64,000 nt of DNA from Alistipes sp. Marseille-P5061. GTDB lineage: Bacteria > Bacteroidota > Bacteroidia > Bacteroidales > Rikenellaceae. Positions 18,280-28,069 of this stretch are shown here, piece by piece. A model generated the notes under the pieces. It searched no databases, was not told the DNA's origin, and saw nothing but the letters and a program-made list of their open reading frames with translations. The position numbers and the translations under genes were made by a program. The stretch covers positions 79,289-143,288 of the forward strand of contig NZ_LT985751.1 in assembly GCF_900290115.1 (NCBI RefSeq). Reading direction: 5' to 3'. The number at the start of each line of letters is the position of its first letter. Positions within the stretch are counted from its first letter, which is position 1.

Positions 18280-20178
18280 TCAATAGTCGGCGTCGGTCAG
18301 GTCGTTGGTCTCCGAGCCCGAGTATTTGGTCATCGGACCCTCCCACTCGATGAGTACGGTGCTCTGCGTACCCTCCTTGGTGGAGGAGTAGTTGCTGAAG
18401 CGGCCGTAGTCAACCATGCGGAAGGTGATTTTCCACGTCTTGTCGTCGTTCTTGACAACGGTCACCTTCACGTCGTCCGGGCAGCGGTAGGTCCAGCTGC
18501 CGAACATCTGGTAGTTCTCGAAGTACTCGGTGAGGTAGAGCTTGTCCTTTTCGGTCTTGTACTTGAAGTTCCAGTGGAGCTCCTCGTCGCCCGACGCCAG
18601 GTCGAGTTCGCCGTCGGTCGGAACGGCCGACGCGCTGAGCATCAGCTGCGGGATGGTGTAGGTGTCGGTGATGCTCGTCGTCTCCCCGCCCGCAGGACGG
18701 AAGTAGAAGAAGTAGGCGTCGAAGGTCGCGCCGCCATATGCCGGGTCACCGCCGCGCAGCTTGTAGTTCTTCTGCATGCGCATCTCGACCGAAATCAAAT
18801 CCTTGTCCACATGGGTGGTCGTACCGTCGGCCGCCGTGAGGGTGAAGTGCGAACGGAAGGGGGCCACGGGGGTCATGTCGGGCTCCTGGCTCATCGGCGT
18901 GGTGACACCCGACCACTCACCCTCGAGCTTCGGCCCGTCGGGGAAGGACACCTCGAAGCTCAGATAGAGCTTCTTGCCGTCGCTCGTGCGGGCGACGGTG
19001 AGCGAACCGCTCATCCCCTCGCTGACCTTCGAGTTGTCGTAGGTCTTGTAGGCCTCGTAGTCGAAAATCCGGGCGCGGAAGGCCGAGATGTCGAACGTGC
19101 CGCCCTGGAGCTGCTTGGCCGTGAGGGTCAGCGCTGCGGCGTAGTGGCCCTGCTGGAGCTCCTCGGGCTCTGCGGCATCGACCTGGCCGAAGAGCAGGAC
19201 GTTCGAGACGCCCGTGGTGGCGAAAATCTTCGTCAGCGCCTTCTCCTCGGCATTGCCCGCCTCGGTGACGCGGATGAAGTCGGCGCTCTCGAAGCCCTCG
19301 CTGAAGCCGCCTTCATAGTCGGCGCGCAGCCGTCGGCCGCTCTGCTCGGCATCGAGCGTGAGGGTCAGTTTGCCCTGGGCGTTGATTCCAATATGGAGGG
19401 TTCCGGTCGTTTCCTGGCTGCTGGTGAAGCCGCCGCAGCTGACCTTTACCTTCGACGGGTCGGCCGTCGAGAGGTCAATCTCCGAGGCATCGATGCCGTC
19501 GCTCAGCACCACCGTCAGGCCGTCGGCCCCCTCGGTGGGCTCCGTCAGCCCGGTGCGGGCATAGAAGGTGTAGGTGGTAGTCCCCTTGGCGGGAGCCTTC
19601 CATACGATGGCGCTGCCGATGGAGGTGGGTACCTCGTCGAGCTCGTACTCGTTCTCGAGCACGGGCAGCGTCGCCTTGTTGCAGGTGCCGTCGTAGCCGG
19701 CGCGCAGCGTGCGGCCGTCGGAGTGTTGGAGCTCAATGACGAGCTTCAGCGCGGCCGAAGCCTCCGTGTAGCCCACCTCGAGCGAGAGCGACTTGACGGC
19801 GAACATCGTGTGTTCGTTGACCGTCAGACCGCCGTACGCGAACTCGAAGTTGTCGGCATCGGGGTAAATCTTCCCCTTGGGGTCGGCCACCGTCACACGC
19901 AGGTAGTCGCCCGCGGCCTCCATCTCCTCCATGCCGGTGATGCCCGACGTGGGCGAGAGGTAGAAGGCATAGTTGTCGTTGTCGTCCATCTCGTAGATGG
20001 CCGAACGTATCTCGACGGGGTTTGCTCCGTTGAGCTCAATCTGGTTGTTCAACGCTACGGGCGGCGGCGCGGTTGTACCCTCGTCGTTGTCGTCCGTGCA
20101 GGCCGCGAAACTTCCTGCAGCCAGTAATGCTACGCTCCATGTCAGGACGCGGAGTCCCGACCAGTAACTGCTTTTCAT
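18280..20178 (-). CDS. Lipoprotein, paralogue of the next gene
   Basis: 632 aa. Signal peptide with lipobox (LLAAGSFAAC, Cys at about 27), followed by an acidic stretch TDDNDEG. This fits an exported, probably surface, lipoprotein. The protein holds repeated beta-rich modules: FYLSPTSGITGMEEMEAAGD ending in GRTLRAGYDGTC, and FYARTGLTEPTEGADGLTV ending in GRRLRADYEGGF. The same module appears in the gene at 20262-22588 (FYFSPSEGITTLEAMWQADD, GQTLDANYEGTC). Family and function are unknown. The pair is tandem on the minus strand but separated by a hairpin terminator. Confidence 0.75.
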   Translation of the reverse strand: MKSSYWSGLRVLTWSVALLAAGSFAACTDDNDEGTTAPPPVALNNQIELNGANPVEIRSAIYEMDDNDNYAFYLSPTSGITGMEEMEAAGDYLRVTVADPKGKIYPDADNFEFAYGGLTVNEHTMFAVKSLSLEVGYTEASAALKLVIELQHSDGRTLRAGYDGTCNKATLPVLENEYELDEVPTSIGSAIVWKAPAKGTTTYTFYARTGLTEPTEGADGLTVVLSDGIDASEIDLSTADPSKVKVSCGGFTSSQETTGTLHIGINAQGKLTLTLDAEQSGRRLRADYEGGFSEGFESADFIRVTEAGNAEEKALTKIFATTGVSNVLLFGQVDAAEPEELQQGHYAAALTLTAKQLQGGTFDISAFRARIFDYEAYKTYDNSKVSEGMSGSLTVARTSDGKKLYLSFEVSFPDGPKLEGEWSGVTTPMSQEPDMTPVAPFRSHFTLTAADGTTTHVDKDLISVEMRMQKNYKLRGGDPAYGGATFDAYFFYFRPAGGETTSITDTYTIPQLMLSASAVPTDGELDLASGDEELHWNFKYKTEKDKLYLTEYFENYQMFGSWTYRCPDDVKVTVVKNDDKTWKITFRMVDYGRFSNYSSTKEGTQSTVLIEWEGPMTKYSGSETNDLTDADY

Positions 20179-20199
20179 GCTGTATTGTTTTTGGGGGTG

Positions 20200-20237
20200 A
20201 AAAAGGGAGTGCGGGTGCGGACGACATCCGCACTCCC
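20200..20237 (-). terminator. Terminator between the two lipoprotein genes
   Basis: Stem GGGAGTGCGG / CCGCACTCCC (20205-20214 with 20228-20237), followed on the minus strand by a U-run. It ends transcription of the upstream lipoprotein gene. Confidence 0.7.
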
Positions 20238-20261
20238 CGAAAGGGTTTCTCGTATGGAATG

Positions 20262-22588
20262 CTAACGGAAGCGGACGCGCTCGACGGGTCTGCGGTCAAG
20301 CGGCAGGGTCACGTAGTCGCGCAGCCCCTCGACGGGCTTCATGTGGCGGAGCGTCTGCTGCTCGGCCTTCACCGAGGCGCCGTCCGACTCATCGCCGCCG
20401 GCACTGCCGCTCGATGCGGAGTCTTCCTCATCGAAGTGCTTGCCCGAGTCGGCCACCGGCGTGTCGGAGCCGCCCAGTACGACCGGTCCGGTCCACGAGC
20501 CGGTAATCTTGTGGTGCAGCACATCCTCGCCGTTGACTTCGAAGGTGTACCAGTTGTCGCCGCCGTCGGCCTTCGTGATGGTGACGGTGCCTTCGTAGAG
20601 GCTTGCGTAACCGGTCATCGAGGGGATGTTGAGCCAGCCGTTCTGTACCATGTAGTTGGGGTCATTGTAGTAGCGGGGCTTGCCGTTGCCGATAGCGCTG
20701 GAGATGTAGAGCCAGCGGGTGCCGATATGGTCCGTGGCCTGGTAGCCGCGGTAGCAGGCTCCGGGCTGGAGCGTGTTCAGGTAGCGGTTACGCGTGATGG
20801 TGTAGGTACCCGTCGTAATCTTGTCCTGGTCGCCCGGCTCGACGAGCAGGTCGAGGCGGATGATGTCACCCTCGTGGAGTTTGCCCGGGTCGACGTATTC
20901 GCCCGTCTCGTCATGCTCGTAGGTGCCCGTCGCCAGACCGATGTCGATATACTGGTAGCCGCACGGCGCGATGGCGGCCGGCTGGCCGATGGTGGTGATT
21001 TCATCCACGGGGATGTATCCCATGCCGGCGACATAAATCTCCGTCTGCGGGAAGCAGCGGGCCTGCTGGATGTAATCCACGTCGAGGTGCAGGTCCTCGG
21101 TCAGCGTCGACGAACCGTCGTTGTCGTTGTCGTTGGACTGGTCCGTGAGGAAGACGTCGCCCGTGAAGCTGCCCTTGATGGCATAGCCGGTCTGGGCCTC
21201 CAGGTCGAAGGTGATTTCGTACTCCGAGCCGCCGAGCTCCTTGACGTCAATCGTTCCGTCGTTGGCATAGGCGTAGTAGCCCGTCTCGGTGCTCGAGTCT
21301 CCCGTGACGCCGTAGGTGCCGAAGGGGAGAACCAGGCCCATGATTTCCAGCTCGGTAACCGGAGCCCAGGTCCCCTGTTCAATCTCCGAGAGGTTCGAGG
21401 CCGTGGTGCGGGTGTAGTGGTCCTCCACCAGCTTGCGCTCCGTTTTGGGGTTGAGGAACTTCGTGCTGGCGAGGAGCATTCTGACGGCCATGCCGCCCTC
21501 CTCGTTGTTGTCGCTCGCCTCGTCGTAGATGACCACCTCCGAAAGGCCGCTGCCGCTTTCGAACAGGTCGCCGTGGTAGATGCCCTCGGCGTAGAAGCCC
21601 TCCAGCTCGATGTCGGCCATCAGATGGGGATTCGTGGGCATCGCCAGGCCGTAGCCCACGCGCAGGTCGCCCGTGAACGAAACCTGGTGCTCGGCGCCGT
21701 TGCCGTCGATGAAGGCGGTGGTGATGGTGGTGATGGTGCCTTCACGCGTGATGACCACGTCGCTCGTGAGGGGCATCTGCTGGTAGCCTCCCGCATCGTC
21801 GGCCTGGAGCATGAAGCTGTTGGTGGAGTGATAGGTGTGGTCGCCGTAGCGGACGCTGTTCTTGAAGGTTCCCGTGGGGAAGGTCCGCCACTCGTCGCCG
21901 CTGTCGAAGTAGCAGTCCAGCAGCAGTGCGTAGCCAGCGCTCCTGAGCGAGAACTGCGTGCCCTGGTAAATCGAGAAGGGGGCGTTGCCCACGGCGATGT
22001 AGTAGTCGTTGGTGCCGGCACCGCTCTGGCCGATGTACCAGCTGAAAATCGGGGTGTCGAGCTCGACGGCGGGACCCTGCTCGCGCTCCTCGGTGATGCG
22101 GATGCAGGTGCCTTCGTAGTTGGCGTCGAGCGTCTGGCCGTTGGCCGTCTCGACCTTGGCCTCCATCTTCACCTCGGTAAGCGAGGGCAGACGCAGCTGC
22201 AAGGAGCTCGAGACGATGTTGCCGGCCGTCGATGCCGATACGGTTATGTCTTTGTAGACCAGCTCATTGCCTGCGGCCGTGAGGTCGATGTCTCCCGACG
22301 GGAGCGCGGTGATGATGCGCAGGTAGTCGTCGGCCTGCCACATGGCTTCGAGCGTGGTGATGCCCTCCGAGGGCGAGAAGTAGAAGGTATAGGTGGTCTC
22401 CACCTCGTCGTAGACGTAGAGTGCCGAGCCGAAGGGCTGCACCTTGTTGTTGTAGGCAAAGGAGTTTTCGGGGACGACTACAGGTCCTCCGTCCCCGTTT
22501 TCGTCGTTCTTTTCGCACGACGTGAGGAGTGTGCTGAAGGCTCCCGTGAGGAAGAGCAGAAGAGCAATAGAAATAGAGTTTTTTTCAT
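20262..22588 (-). pseudogene. Lipoprotein gene frameshifted after its ATG
   Basis: The long frame (stop at 20262) encodes about 775 aa. It has a good lipoprotein signal (NSISIALLLFLTGAFSTLLT then SC, then EKNDENGDGG), but no ATG, GTG or TTG in that frame upstream of the signal. The obvious ATG at 22588-22586 is followed by seven A and reads MKKTLFLLLF in another frame that stops after 36 codons. Eight A would give MKKNSISIALLLF and restore the whole gene. The mature part shares modules with the 632-aa neighbour (FYFSPSEGITTLEAMWQADD; GQTLDANYEGTC). A GTG at 22442 could start a cytoplasmic fragment without signal, which is unlikely. This may be a sequence error, a phase-variable tract or a true mutation. 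Confidence 0.75.
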
Positions 22589-22896
22589 AGACTGAGAAAA
22601 TTTGGACGGCCTTTCGGCCGGGGGTTTGTCTGTTTCATGCCGCCGTTCGTGGAGACCGGCTGTGGTTTCCCGACGCGCGGGAAGCCGTCTGTTTCGGTTG
22701 AATGGAGGAGGGGGCGGTGTCGTCGTTCTGTTGCGGGCGGATGGTTCGGGACAGACGGGCAGCCTGCACCGCACCTCTTCGCCGGGTTGCCGGTGCAAAG
22801 GGCCTCAAGTGCCGTTTTGTACCAATCGAAGAATCCGAATTCCGCCGTGAAACCGTGCCTGCACCTTCGTGTCAGCCGAGGTTCTCAAACAAAAAT

Positions 22897-22904
22897 CAAA
22901 ATTA
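22897..22904 (-). promoter_or_regulatory. Putative -7 element of the frameshifted lipoprotein gene
   Basis: Minus-strand TAATTTTG in an A/T-rich patch, the only consensus match upstream of the ATG at 22588. Confidence 0.45.
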
Positions 22905-23497
22905 GAAAACAAATGTGGAAAAAGCAAGGAGTTTTCCCTATTTTTTTGCGCAGGAAGGCGTGGCTGCGGCGGTGAGGAGCAACTGCGGAGCGCAGGGAAT
23001 GCGATGCCCTGCCGGAGGCTTCGTATCCGTCCTGAATGAGGTGTTATGAAGATGCGCTCTTATCGAATTTGTGTATTTATATTATTGAACAACAACGTAT
23101 TGTGTTTGTATGCCTGCCTTTGCTCGTTCCGGAGCAGAAAACAGTTTTTTTGCGCATCTCTTGCGCACGGGCGTTTCAACCCTTTTCGGGGCCCTTTGCA
23201 GGCCATTTCGTGTCATAAAATGACCTGAAAACGGCACCTTGCTTAGGGATTGTAAGGGGCTCCGTCCTCCCTGTCGCCCGCACGGGGATGGGGCAGGGGG
23301 GGCTCCGAAGCCCCTTTTCGGTCGCAATGAGCCGCTATTGCTCCGGGCTCGGGCTTGTGCGTTCGTGTTACGGGTTGTCGGAAGGGGAGTCTCAACACCG
23401 TCCGGCCGCCGGCCGCGAGGACCCGCCGGAGGGACGGGGTGCTTCCCGGCTTCCGAGTGCGTATCGGACAAACTGCTCCGTTTTTGAAAAGAGCATG

Positions 23498-23570
23498 CGG
23501 CCTCCTGCTTCAGCTTCCCGTTTCGGCCTCCTGCTTCAGCTTCCCGTTTCGGCCTGCCGCTTCCGCTTCG
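23498..23570. repeat. 26-bp tandem repeat, 2.8 copies
   Basis: Units start at 23498, 23524 and 23550; the first two are identical over 26 bases and the third is diverged (CGGCCTGCCGCTTCCGCTTC). It lies about 60 bases past the end of the ars operon. Confidence 0.75.
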
Positions 23571-23627
23571 TCCTTCCGTCTTGCCCTGCCGCAAGGACCG
23601 GCCGCGTATTTCAGCTTCCGGCTCCTG

Positions 23628-24532
23628 TCACAGCAGGATATTGAAGAGATAGCCCGACACGACGGCCGTCAGGAAAATGACCAGTACAATCATGGCCACA
23701 AGCCGATTCTTGAAGATGCTTGCCAGCATGGTCATCTCGGGAATGGCCATTCCGGCTCCTCCGATAATCAGCGCGATGACCGCTCCGATGCTCATGCCCT
23801 TTCCCATCAGCGCCAGACCAATCGGTATGGCTGTTTCGGCACGGATGTAAAGAGGTATGCCCAATACGGCGGCAACCGGAATGGCAAACGGATTGTCCGG
23901 ACCTGCTATCTTCATGACGAAATCCTGGGGCATGTACCCGTAGATGCCGGCACCCAACGCTACTCCAATCAGCAGGTATCCCATAATAGGACGTAGGCTC
24001 CCCCAAGCTCCGGCGAAGGCCGCTTTCACCTTGCCGCGGAACGGCAGCGAGCGCTTGTCGACCACCTCGCCGCCGGCGCAGCACGTTGCGGGTTTCAGAC
24101 GGACGTTTTTCACATACCTTTGAGCCCCGATTCGTTCCAGCAGGAGCCCGAACAGTACGGAGCACGAAAAGGCAATCACGAAATAGGCCCCATCGCCTTT
24201 ATTCCGACCATCGCGCCGAGCATTCCGAGGATAATCGGATTGAGCAGGGGTGATGCAATCAAAAAGGAGATGGCCGAACCGAACGAAACCCCGGCATTCA
24301 GGAATCCGACGGTCATGGGAATGGTCGAGCAGGCGCAGAAGGGGGTCAGAGCCCCGAATCCCGCGGCGATGATGTTTCCGAAAATGCCGGCGCCCGAGAG
24401 TTTTTTGCGGATTTTCTCCTCCGGGACATACATCAGAATAATCTCGACCAGCGCGCTGATTAACAGGAACAAAGCAATCAACTCGACGGTTATCAGCACA
24501 AAATACCGGAGCGTTTCAAGGAGTGTGTTCAT
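23628..24532 (-). pseudogene. DUF318/ArsP-like permease, frameshifted
   Basis: Two joined frames make one permease of about 301 aa. The N-terminal part from ATG 24532 (MNTLLETLRYFVLITVELIA; FGALTPFCACSTIPMTVGF) ends at TGA 24176-24178. The C-terminal part runs from 24179 (VIAFSCSVLFGLLLERIG; GIPLYIRAETAIPIGLALMG) to 23628. One extra G in the GGGG run (plus C4 at 24188-24191) restores IKAMGAYFVIAFSCS. The Cys motif FCACST is characteristic of these permeases, which include organoarsenical exporters (ArsP). A GTG overlapping the stop could let the second half be translated separately, so a split but working permease cannot be excluded. Last gene of the ars operon; its start overlaps arsC by 17 bases. 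Confidence 0.8.
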
Positions 24533-24959
24533 GAAATTTCTCTTTTTGGATTTCGGACCGATAGAAGCGGGCAAACGCCGCGCGAATCTCGTCGCGGACA
24601 CGGCGGAATTCGGAATCGATGAACTCCGGGGAGCCTTCGGCATGCGAAGGGTCGTCGAAGCCCATGTGCAGGCGGCGGCCCACCTTGCCCGTAAATGCCG
24701 GGCAGCTCTCGTTTGCCCCGCCGCATACGGTGATTACGTAATCCCACTCCTGGTCGAGATAGACGTTGACATGGGTCGGGATGTGCGAGGCGATGTCGAT
24801 GCCGGCCTCCCGCATCACCTCCACCGCACGGGCGTTCACCCGTGCGGCGGGTTGCGTCCCGCCCGAAAAGACCTCGAGCGACGAATCCATCGCCTGCAGA
24901 AATCCGTGAGCCATCTGGCTGCGGCAGCTGTTTCCCGTGCAAAGAATCAATATTCTCAT
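24516..24959 (-). CDS. arsC: Arsenate reductase, thioredoxin-coupled type
   Basis: 147 aa, low-molecular-weight phosphatase fold. The P-loop is CTGNSCRSQMAHGF, with nucleophile Cys7, and the relay pair Cys79/Cys86 is in VITVCGGANESCPAF, as in thioredoxin-linked ArsC enzymes. It reduces As(V) to As(III), which is then exported. Sits between two DUF318-type permeases; 13 bases separate it from the upstream permease gene. Confidence 0.92.
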   Translation of the reverse strand: MRILILCTGNSCRSQMAHGFLQAMDSSLEVFSGGTQPAARVNARAVEVMREAGIDIASHIPTHVNVYLDQEWDYVITVCGGANESCPAFTGKVGRRLHMGFDDPSHAEGSPEFIDSEFRRVRDEIRAAFARFYRSEIQKEKFHEHTP

Positions 24960-24972
24960 GGCGGCGCTCCGG

Positions 24973-26313
24973 TTAAAAAAGGTTTCCGAAGAGGAATCCC
25001 GACAGCGTGGCCATGACGATGACGAGCGCCACGTAGACCACCGTCTTTTTCGTCCCCAGCACGCCGCGGATGACCAGCATGTTGGGCAGCGAGAGCGACG
25101 GCCCGGCCAGCAGCAGCGCCAGGGCCGGACCCTTGCCCATGCCCGAGGCCAGCAGTCCCTGGATGATGGGCACCTCGGTCAGCGTGGCGAAGTACATGAA
25201 GGCTCCGGTGAAGCTGGCGAAGAAGTTCGACAGCAGCGAGTTGCCTCCGACGGCCCATTCAATCCATCGGTTCGGGATGATGCCCGCGACGGACGTCTGG
25301 TCATGGGTCGAGCCGAGCAGGAATCCCGCCGTGACGACGCCCACGGCCAGCAGCGGCAGGATTTGTTTGGCAAAACCCCACGCCGAAAGGGCCCATTCGC
25401 GGTTCTCCGCATCGCGCTTGTCGAAAAGCAGAATCAGCGAGAGCGCGGCGATGGCCACAACCATCGGCACGAGCGGCACGAGCTTCGCGTCGCGGATGAA
25501 CAGATTGGCCAGCACGACCGAGACGACGGTCGCCGCAGCGCCCAGCGCCACCCACCGCAGGCGGAGCCGCAGAATCTTCACCAGCGACCAGCACAGCACG
25601 AGCGACAGGGCGCCGGTGATGTACCACTTCCAGGCGAAGATGGCCGCCCACAGGCCGCGGTCCGAGGCGGCCGGTGCGCCCCAGTTGGCGAAGACGAGAA
25701 TCAGCACCAGCGTGAAGAAGTGGAACGAGGTCTGCCACATCGGCCTCTTCTCGGGGGACGGTGTGATGTTCATCTGCTCCTCGCGCTTGGCCCGCTCCTC
25801 GCGGCGGAAGAGGAACGACATCAGCAGCCCGATGACCACCGAGAAGAGGATGGCGCCGAGGGTGCGGGCGATGCCCAGCTCGATGCCCAGAATCCGGGCC
25901 GTGAGGATGATGGAGAGGATGCTGATGGCCGGTCCCGAATAGAGGAAGGCGATGGCCGGACCTAACCCTGCGCCGCGCTTGTAGATGCTCGTGAAGAGCG
26001 GCAGAATCGTGCAGGAGCAGACGGCGAGGATACCGCCCGAGATGGCCGCCACGCTGTACGACAGCCACTTCTTGGCATTGGCCCCGAAGTATTTGATGAC
26101 GGAGCCCTGGCTGACGAAGACGGCAATCACGCCGGCGATGAAGAAGGCCGGCAGCAGGCAGAGGATGACATGCTCGCGGGCATACCACCGGGCCAGGTCG
26201 AGCGTCGCATCGATGGCCGTCATGAAGCGCTCGCTGCCGAGCGGCAGGAAAAAGACCGCCGCAAAAACAAGAATAATCCACGCAAGGATTTTCAACTCCC
26301 GTTTGGTTTCCAT
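24973..26313 (-). CDS. DUF318-type permease, large form
   Basis: 446 aa polytopic membrane protein of the DUF318/UPF0718 permease family. Features: about ten hydrophobic helices, GILAVCSCTILPLFTSIYKR in the first half (Cys-X-Cys permease motif), and a charged cytoplasmic loop (FRREERAKREEQ) in the middle. The family includes exporters of trivalent organoarsenicals. As an arsenic exporter here it would take the place of ArsB/Acr3, neither of which is present in the operon. Substrate is inferred from context. Confidence 0.85.
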   Translation of the reverse strand: METKRELKILAWIILVFAAVFFLPLGSERFMTAIDATLDLARWYAREHVILCLLPAFFIAGVIAVFVSQGSVIKYFGANAKKWLSYSVAAISGGILAVCSCTILPLFTSIYKRGAGLGPAIAFLYSGPAISILSIILTARILGIELGIARTLGAILFSVVIGLLMSFLFRREERAKREEQMNITPSPEKRPMWQTSFHFFTLVLILVFANWGAPAASDRGLWAAIFAWKWYITGALSLVLCWSLVKILRLRLRWVALGAAATVVSVVLANLFIRDAKLVPLVPMVVAIAALSLILLFDKRDAENREWALSAWGFAKQILPLLAVGVVTAGFLLGSTHDQTSVAGIIPNRWIEWAVGGNSLLSNFFASFTGAFMYFATLTEVPIIQGLLASGMGKGPALALLLAGPSLSLPNMLVIRGVLGTKKTVVYVALVIVMATLSGFLFGNLF

Positions 26314-26324
26314 CGTGATGGCTT

Positions 26325-26720
26325 TTAGATACCCAACAGCTGTTTGATTTCGTGCTCCGTGGGGACATGCCCCTTGATTTTCACCTCACCGTCGACGACC
26401 ACCGCCGGGGTGCTCATGACGTTGTAGCTCATGATTTCGGTGATATCCTCGATTTTGGTGAGCCGCACGTCGAGGTTGTTTTCGGAGATGACCTTCGTGA
26501 GGACCTGATACGTTGCCTTGCATTTCGCGCAGCCCGGCCCCAGAATCTTGATTTCCCGGATTGCCCCGCTGGGCGTATCGAGTCGGACCTGGCTGAAGTC
26601 GTGTGCAGCCGGTTTTTCGACCTCTTCCACAATCAGGTTGTTGCCGCACGAGCACGAGCAGGATTTCGGTGAGAAAAGCGATGCCCAGAATCCCTTTTTC
26701 TTTTCGTTCTTGGTTTCCAT
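26325..26720 (-). CDS. Thioredoxin-fold redox protein with Cys-rich N-terminus
   Basis: 131 aa. The C-terminal 75 residues are a small thioredoxin/glutaredoxin-like domain with CxxC at Cys64/Cys67 (GPGCAKCKATYQVL) and the cis-Pro loop MSTPAVVVDG. The N-terminal 50 residues are an extra segment with CSCSC (21, 23, 25). It probably supplies electrons or binds thiophilic metalloid in the ars operon. It may match the ArsE component described for Bacteroides ars operons, but this assignment is tentative. Confidence 0.8.
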   Translation of the reverse strand: METKNEKKKGFWASLFSPKSCSCSCGNNLIVEEVEKPAAHDFSQVRLDTPSGAIREIKILGPGCAKCKATYQVLTKVISENNLDVRLTKIEDITEIMSYNVMSTPAVVVDGEVKIKGHVPTEHEIKQLLGI

Positions 26721-26741
26721 ATGCTTTATTTTTTAGGAATT

Positions 26742-27449
26742 TTAGAAATACATGATGACACAATAATAGATGCCGATTATTACAAACAGCCCTCCGACAA
26801 TCCGGTTCAGCCACCTCTGCAGGGTCTGCATCCGTCCGTAGAACAGCCCGATGCGGCGGGCTCCGAATGCCAGAATCCAGGCGACGACCAGCACCGGCAG
26901 CGCCGTAGCCACGGCGAAGAGGACCGGCAGCAGGTATCCGGCCTCGGCCGAGGCCGACATCGGGATGAGCATCCCGAAGTAGAAGACGCCGCTCGTCGGG
27001 CAGAAGGCCAGCGCAAAGAGCACCCCGAGCAGCAGGGCTCCCCAGCCGCCCCGGCGGGCCAGCCGCTCGCCGTTGCCGCGGAATCCGAACGATGGGAGCC
27101 GCAGCCGGTCACCCGCCAGCATGAAGGCTCCGATGACGAGCAGCAGCGGACCCAGCACCCATTCGCCCCATTTGCCGATGGCCTTCTGGATGCCGAACAT
27201 GCTCGAACCCTTCTTCAGAATCAGAATCAGCACGATGCCCAGCAGCGTATAGGAGAGCGTGCGCCCCAGCGTGTAGAGCAGGCCGTTGCGGAAGATTCGG
27301 CGGCGGTCGTCGATGTCTTTGCCGATGAATCCGATGGCGGCGATGTTCGTCGCCAGCGGACATGGCGACAAGGCGGTGAGCAGCCCCAGCAGGAAGGCTG
27401 TCAGCGGAGGCGTCGTGCTGCTCTCCAGCAGCGTTTGCAACCACTCCAT
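26742..27449 (-). CDS. ArsG-like/CcdA-type membrane protein
   Basis: 235 aa, six predicted helices. Two CcdA/DsbD-like Cys-Pro sites are seen, LTALSPCPLATNIAAIGF and LFALAFCPTSGVFYFGM, which in the family shuttle electrons across the membrane. Named aromatic aminobenzylarsenical permease ArsG in related operons. It likely works with the periplasmic ArsF-like lipoprotein encoded seven bases upstream and the thioredoxin-fold protein downstream. Confidence 0.85.
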   Translation of the reverse strand: MEWLQTLLESSTTPPLTAFLLGLLTALSPCPLATNIAAIGFIGKDIDDRRRIFRNGLLYTLGRTLSYTLLGIVLILILKKGSSMFGIQKAIGKWGEWVLGPLLLVIGAFMLAGDRLRLPSFGFRGNGERLARRGGWGALLLGVLFALAFCPTSGVFYFGMLIPMSASAEAGYLLPVLFAVATALPVLVVAWILAFGARRIGLFYGRMQTLQRWLNRIVGGLFVIIGIYYCVIMYF

Positions 27450-27455
27450 GACCCT

Positions 27456-27890
27456 CTATTTTTGCAGTTCGCGAATCCGGGCCGCCAGACCGGCCTTGAA
27501 TGCCTCGGAGGCCTTGCGGGCGCTGCCGAAGGCAAATTCGGTCAGGTTCTCCGGGGTCTCCCGGCCCCCTTTCCAGCGGCAGACGAAGAGCGACGACCAC
27601 GTCACCTCGTATTTATCGGCAAGGGCCTCGTTCTCCGGTTGCGAGATGTCAATTACCCGGAAGACAAGTGACCCGTTTTTCAGCTCGTCGGCAAACTGCT
27701 CTTCGAGCGTCTCCCGGGTCCGCTGCTCGATGGCCATGCAGGTCGCGCAGCGCTTTTTGCCATGGAAATACAACACCTCAATGCGGTCTTTCGTGTTGTC
27801 CGCTTCGTTGCTCTCCTGCGTTTTCGCGTTGCCGCCTCCGCAGGCGAGGAGCCCCAGAGACAGCGCCATCCATAAAAGAATTCTCTTCAT
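27456..27890 (-). CDS. ArsF-like lipoprotein with CxxC
   Basis: 144 aa. Lipoprotein signal (LSLGLLAC, Cys17), then a thioredoxin-like domain with FHGKKRCATCMAIE (Cys48/Cys51). The family is called nitrophenyl compound nitroreductase subunit ArsF in annotation, a name of limited experimental meaning. Likely a periplasm-facing redox partner of the CcdA-like protein. First gene after arsR; the second ArsR-like operator lies about 180 bases before its ATG at 27890. Confidence 0.82.
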   Translation of the reverse strand: MKRILLWMALSLGLLACGGGNAKTQESNEADNTKDRIEVLYFHGKKRCATCMAIEQRTRETLEEQFADELKNGSLVFRVIDISQPENEALADKYEVTWSSLFVCRWKGGRETPENLTEFAFGSARKASEAFKAGLAARIRELQK

Positions 27891-28069
27891 GACTGTATTT
27901 GATTGATTGGTTTCCATGCTCCATCCGCCGCTCCGGCCAGCTTGCGCTCCGGGACAACCCTCTGCCTCGGCGTGCATCCGTTCATCCCGGCCGCAGACCC
28001 TTCTTCGGGGCCGGTTGCCCGCCGGGCCTCCTTGCCGCCGCCGGAGCGGAGCGCGCGTCTCATATTATA

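Larger units (their letters stand above)
22589..23627. other. 1-kb spacer with lipoprotein leader and AT-richer patch
   Basis: No credible gene. On the minus strand a -7 element TAATTTTG lies at 22897-22904, with TTG about 20 bases further upstream; if used, the lipoprotein leader is about 300 bases. The patch 22870-23230 is clearly richer in A/T than its surroundings. At 23498-23570 there is a 26-bp tandem repeat (CGGCCTCCTGCTTCAGCTTC plus CCGTTT, 2.8 copies). Confidence 0.5.

Noticed and set aside
22602-22975. Overlapping plus-strand open frames of 60-110 codons before the ars operon
   Set aside because: Several frames overlap each other, none has a promoter-start pair or recognisable protein features.
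23082-23594. 170-codon minus-strand frame in the ars/lipoprotein spacer
   Set aside because: Crosses the 26-bp tandem repeat and is low complexity (repeated EAEAGGRNGK-like text); no family.
24176-24191. Programmed ribosomal frameshift in the permease
   Set aside because: No slippery heptamer or clear downstream stem was seen; a missing G in a homopolymer is simpler.
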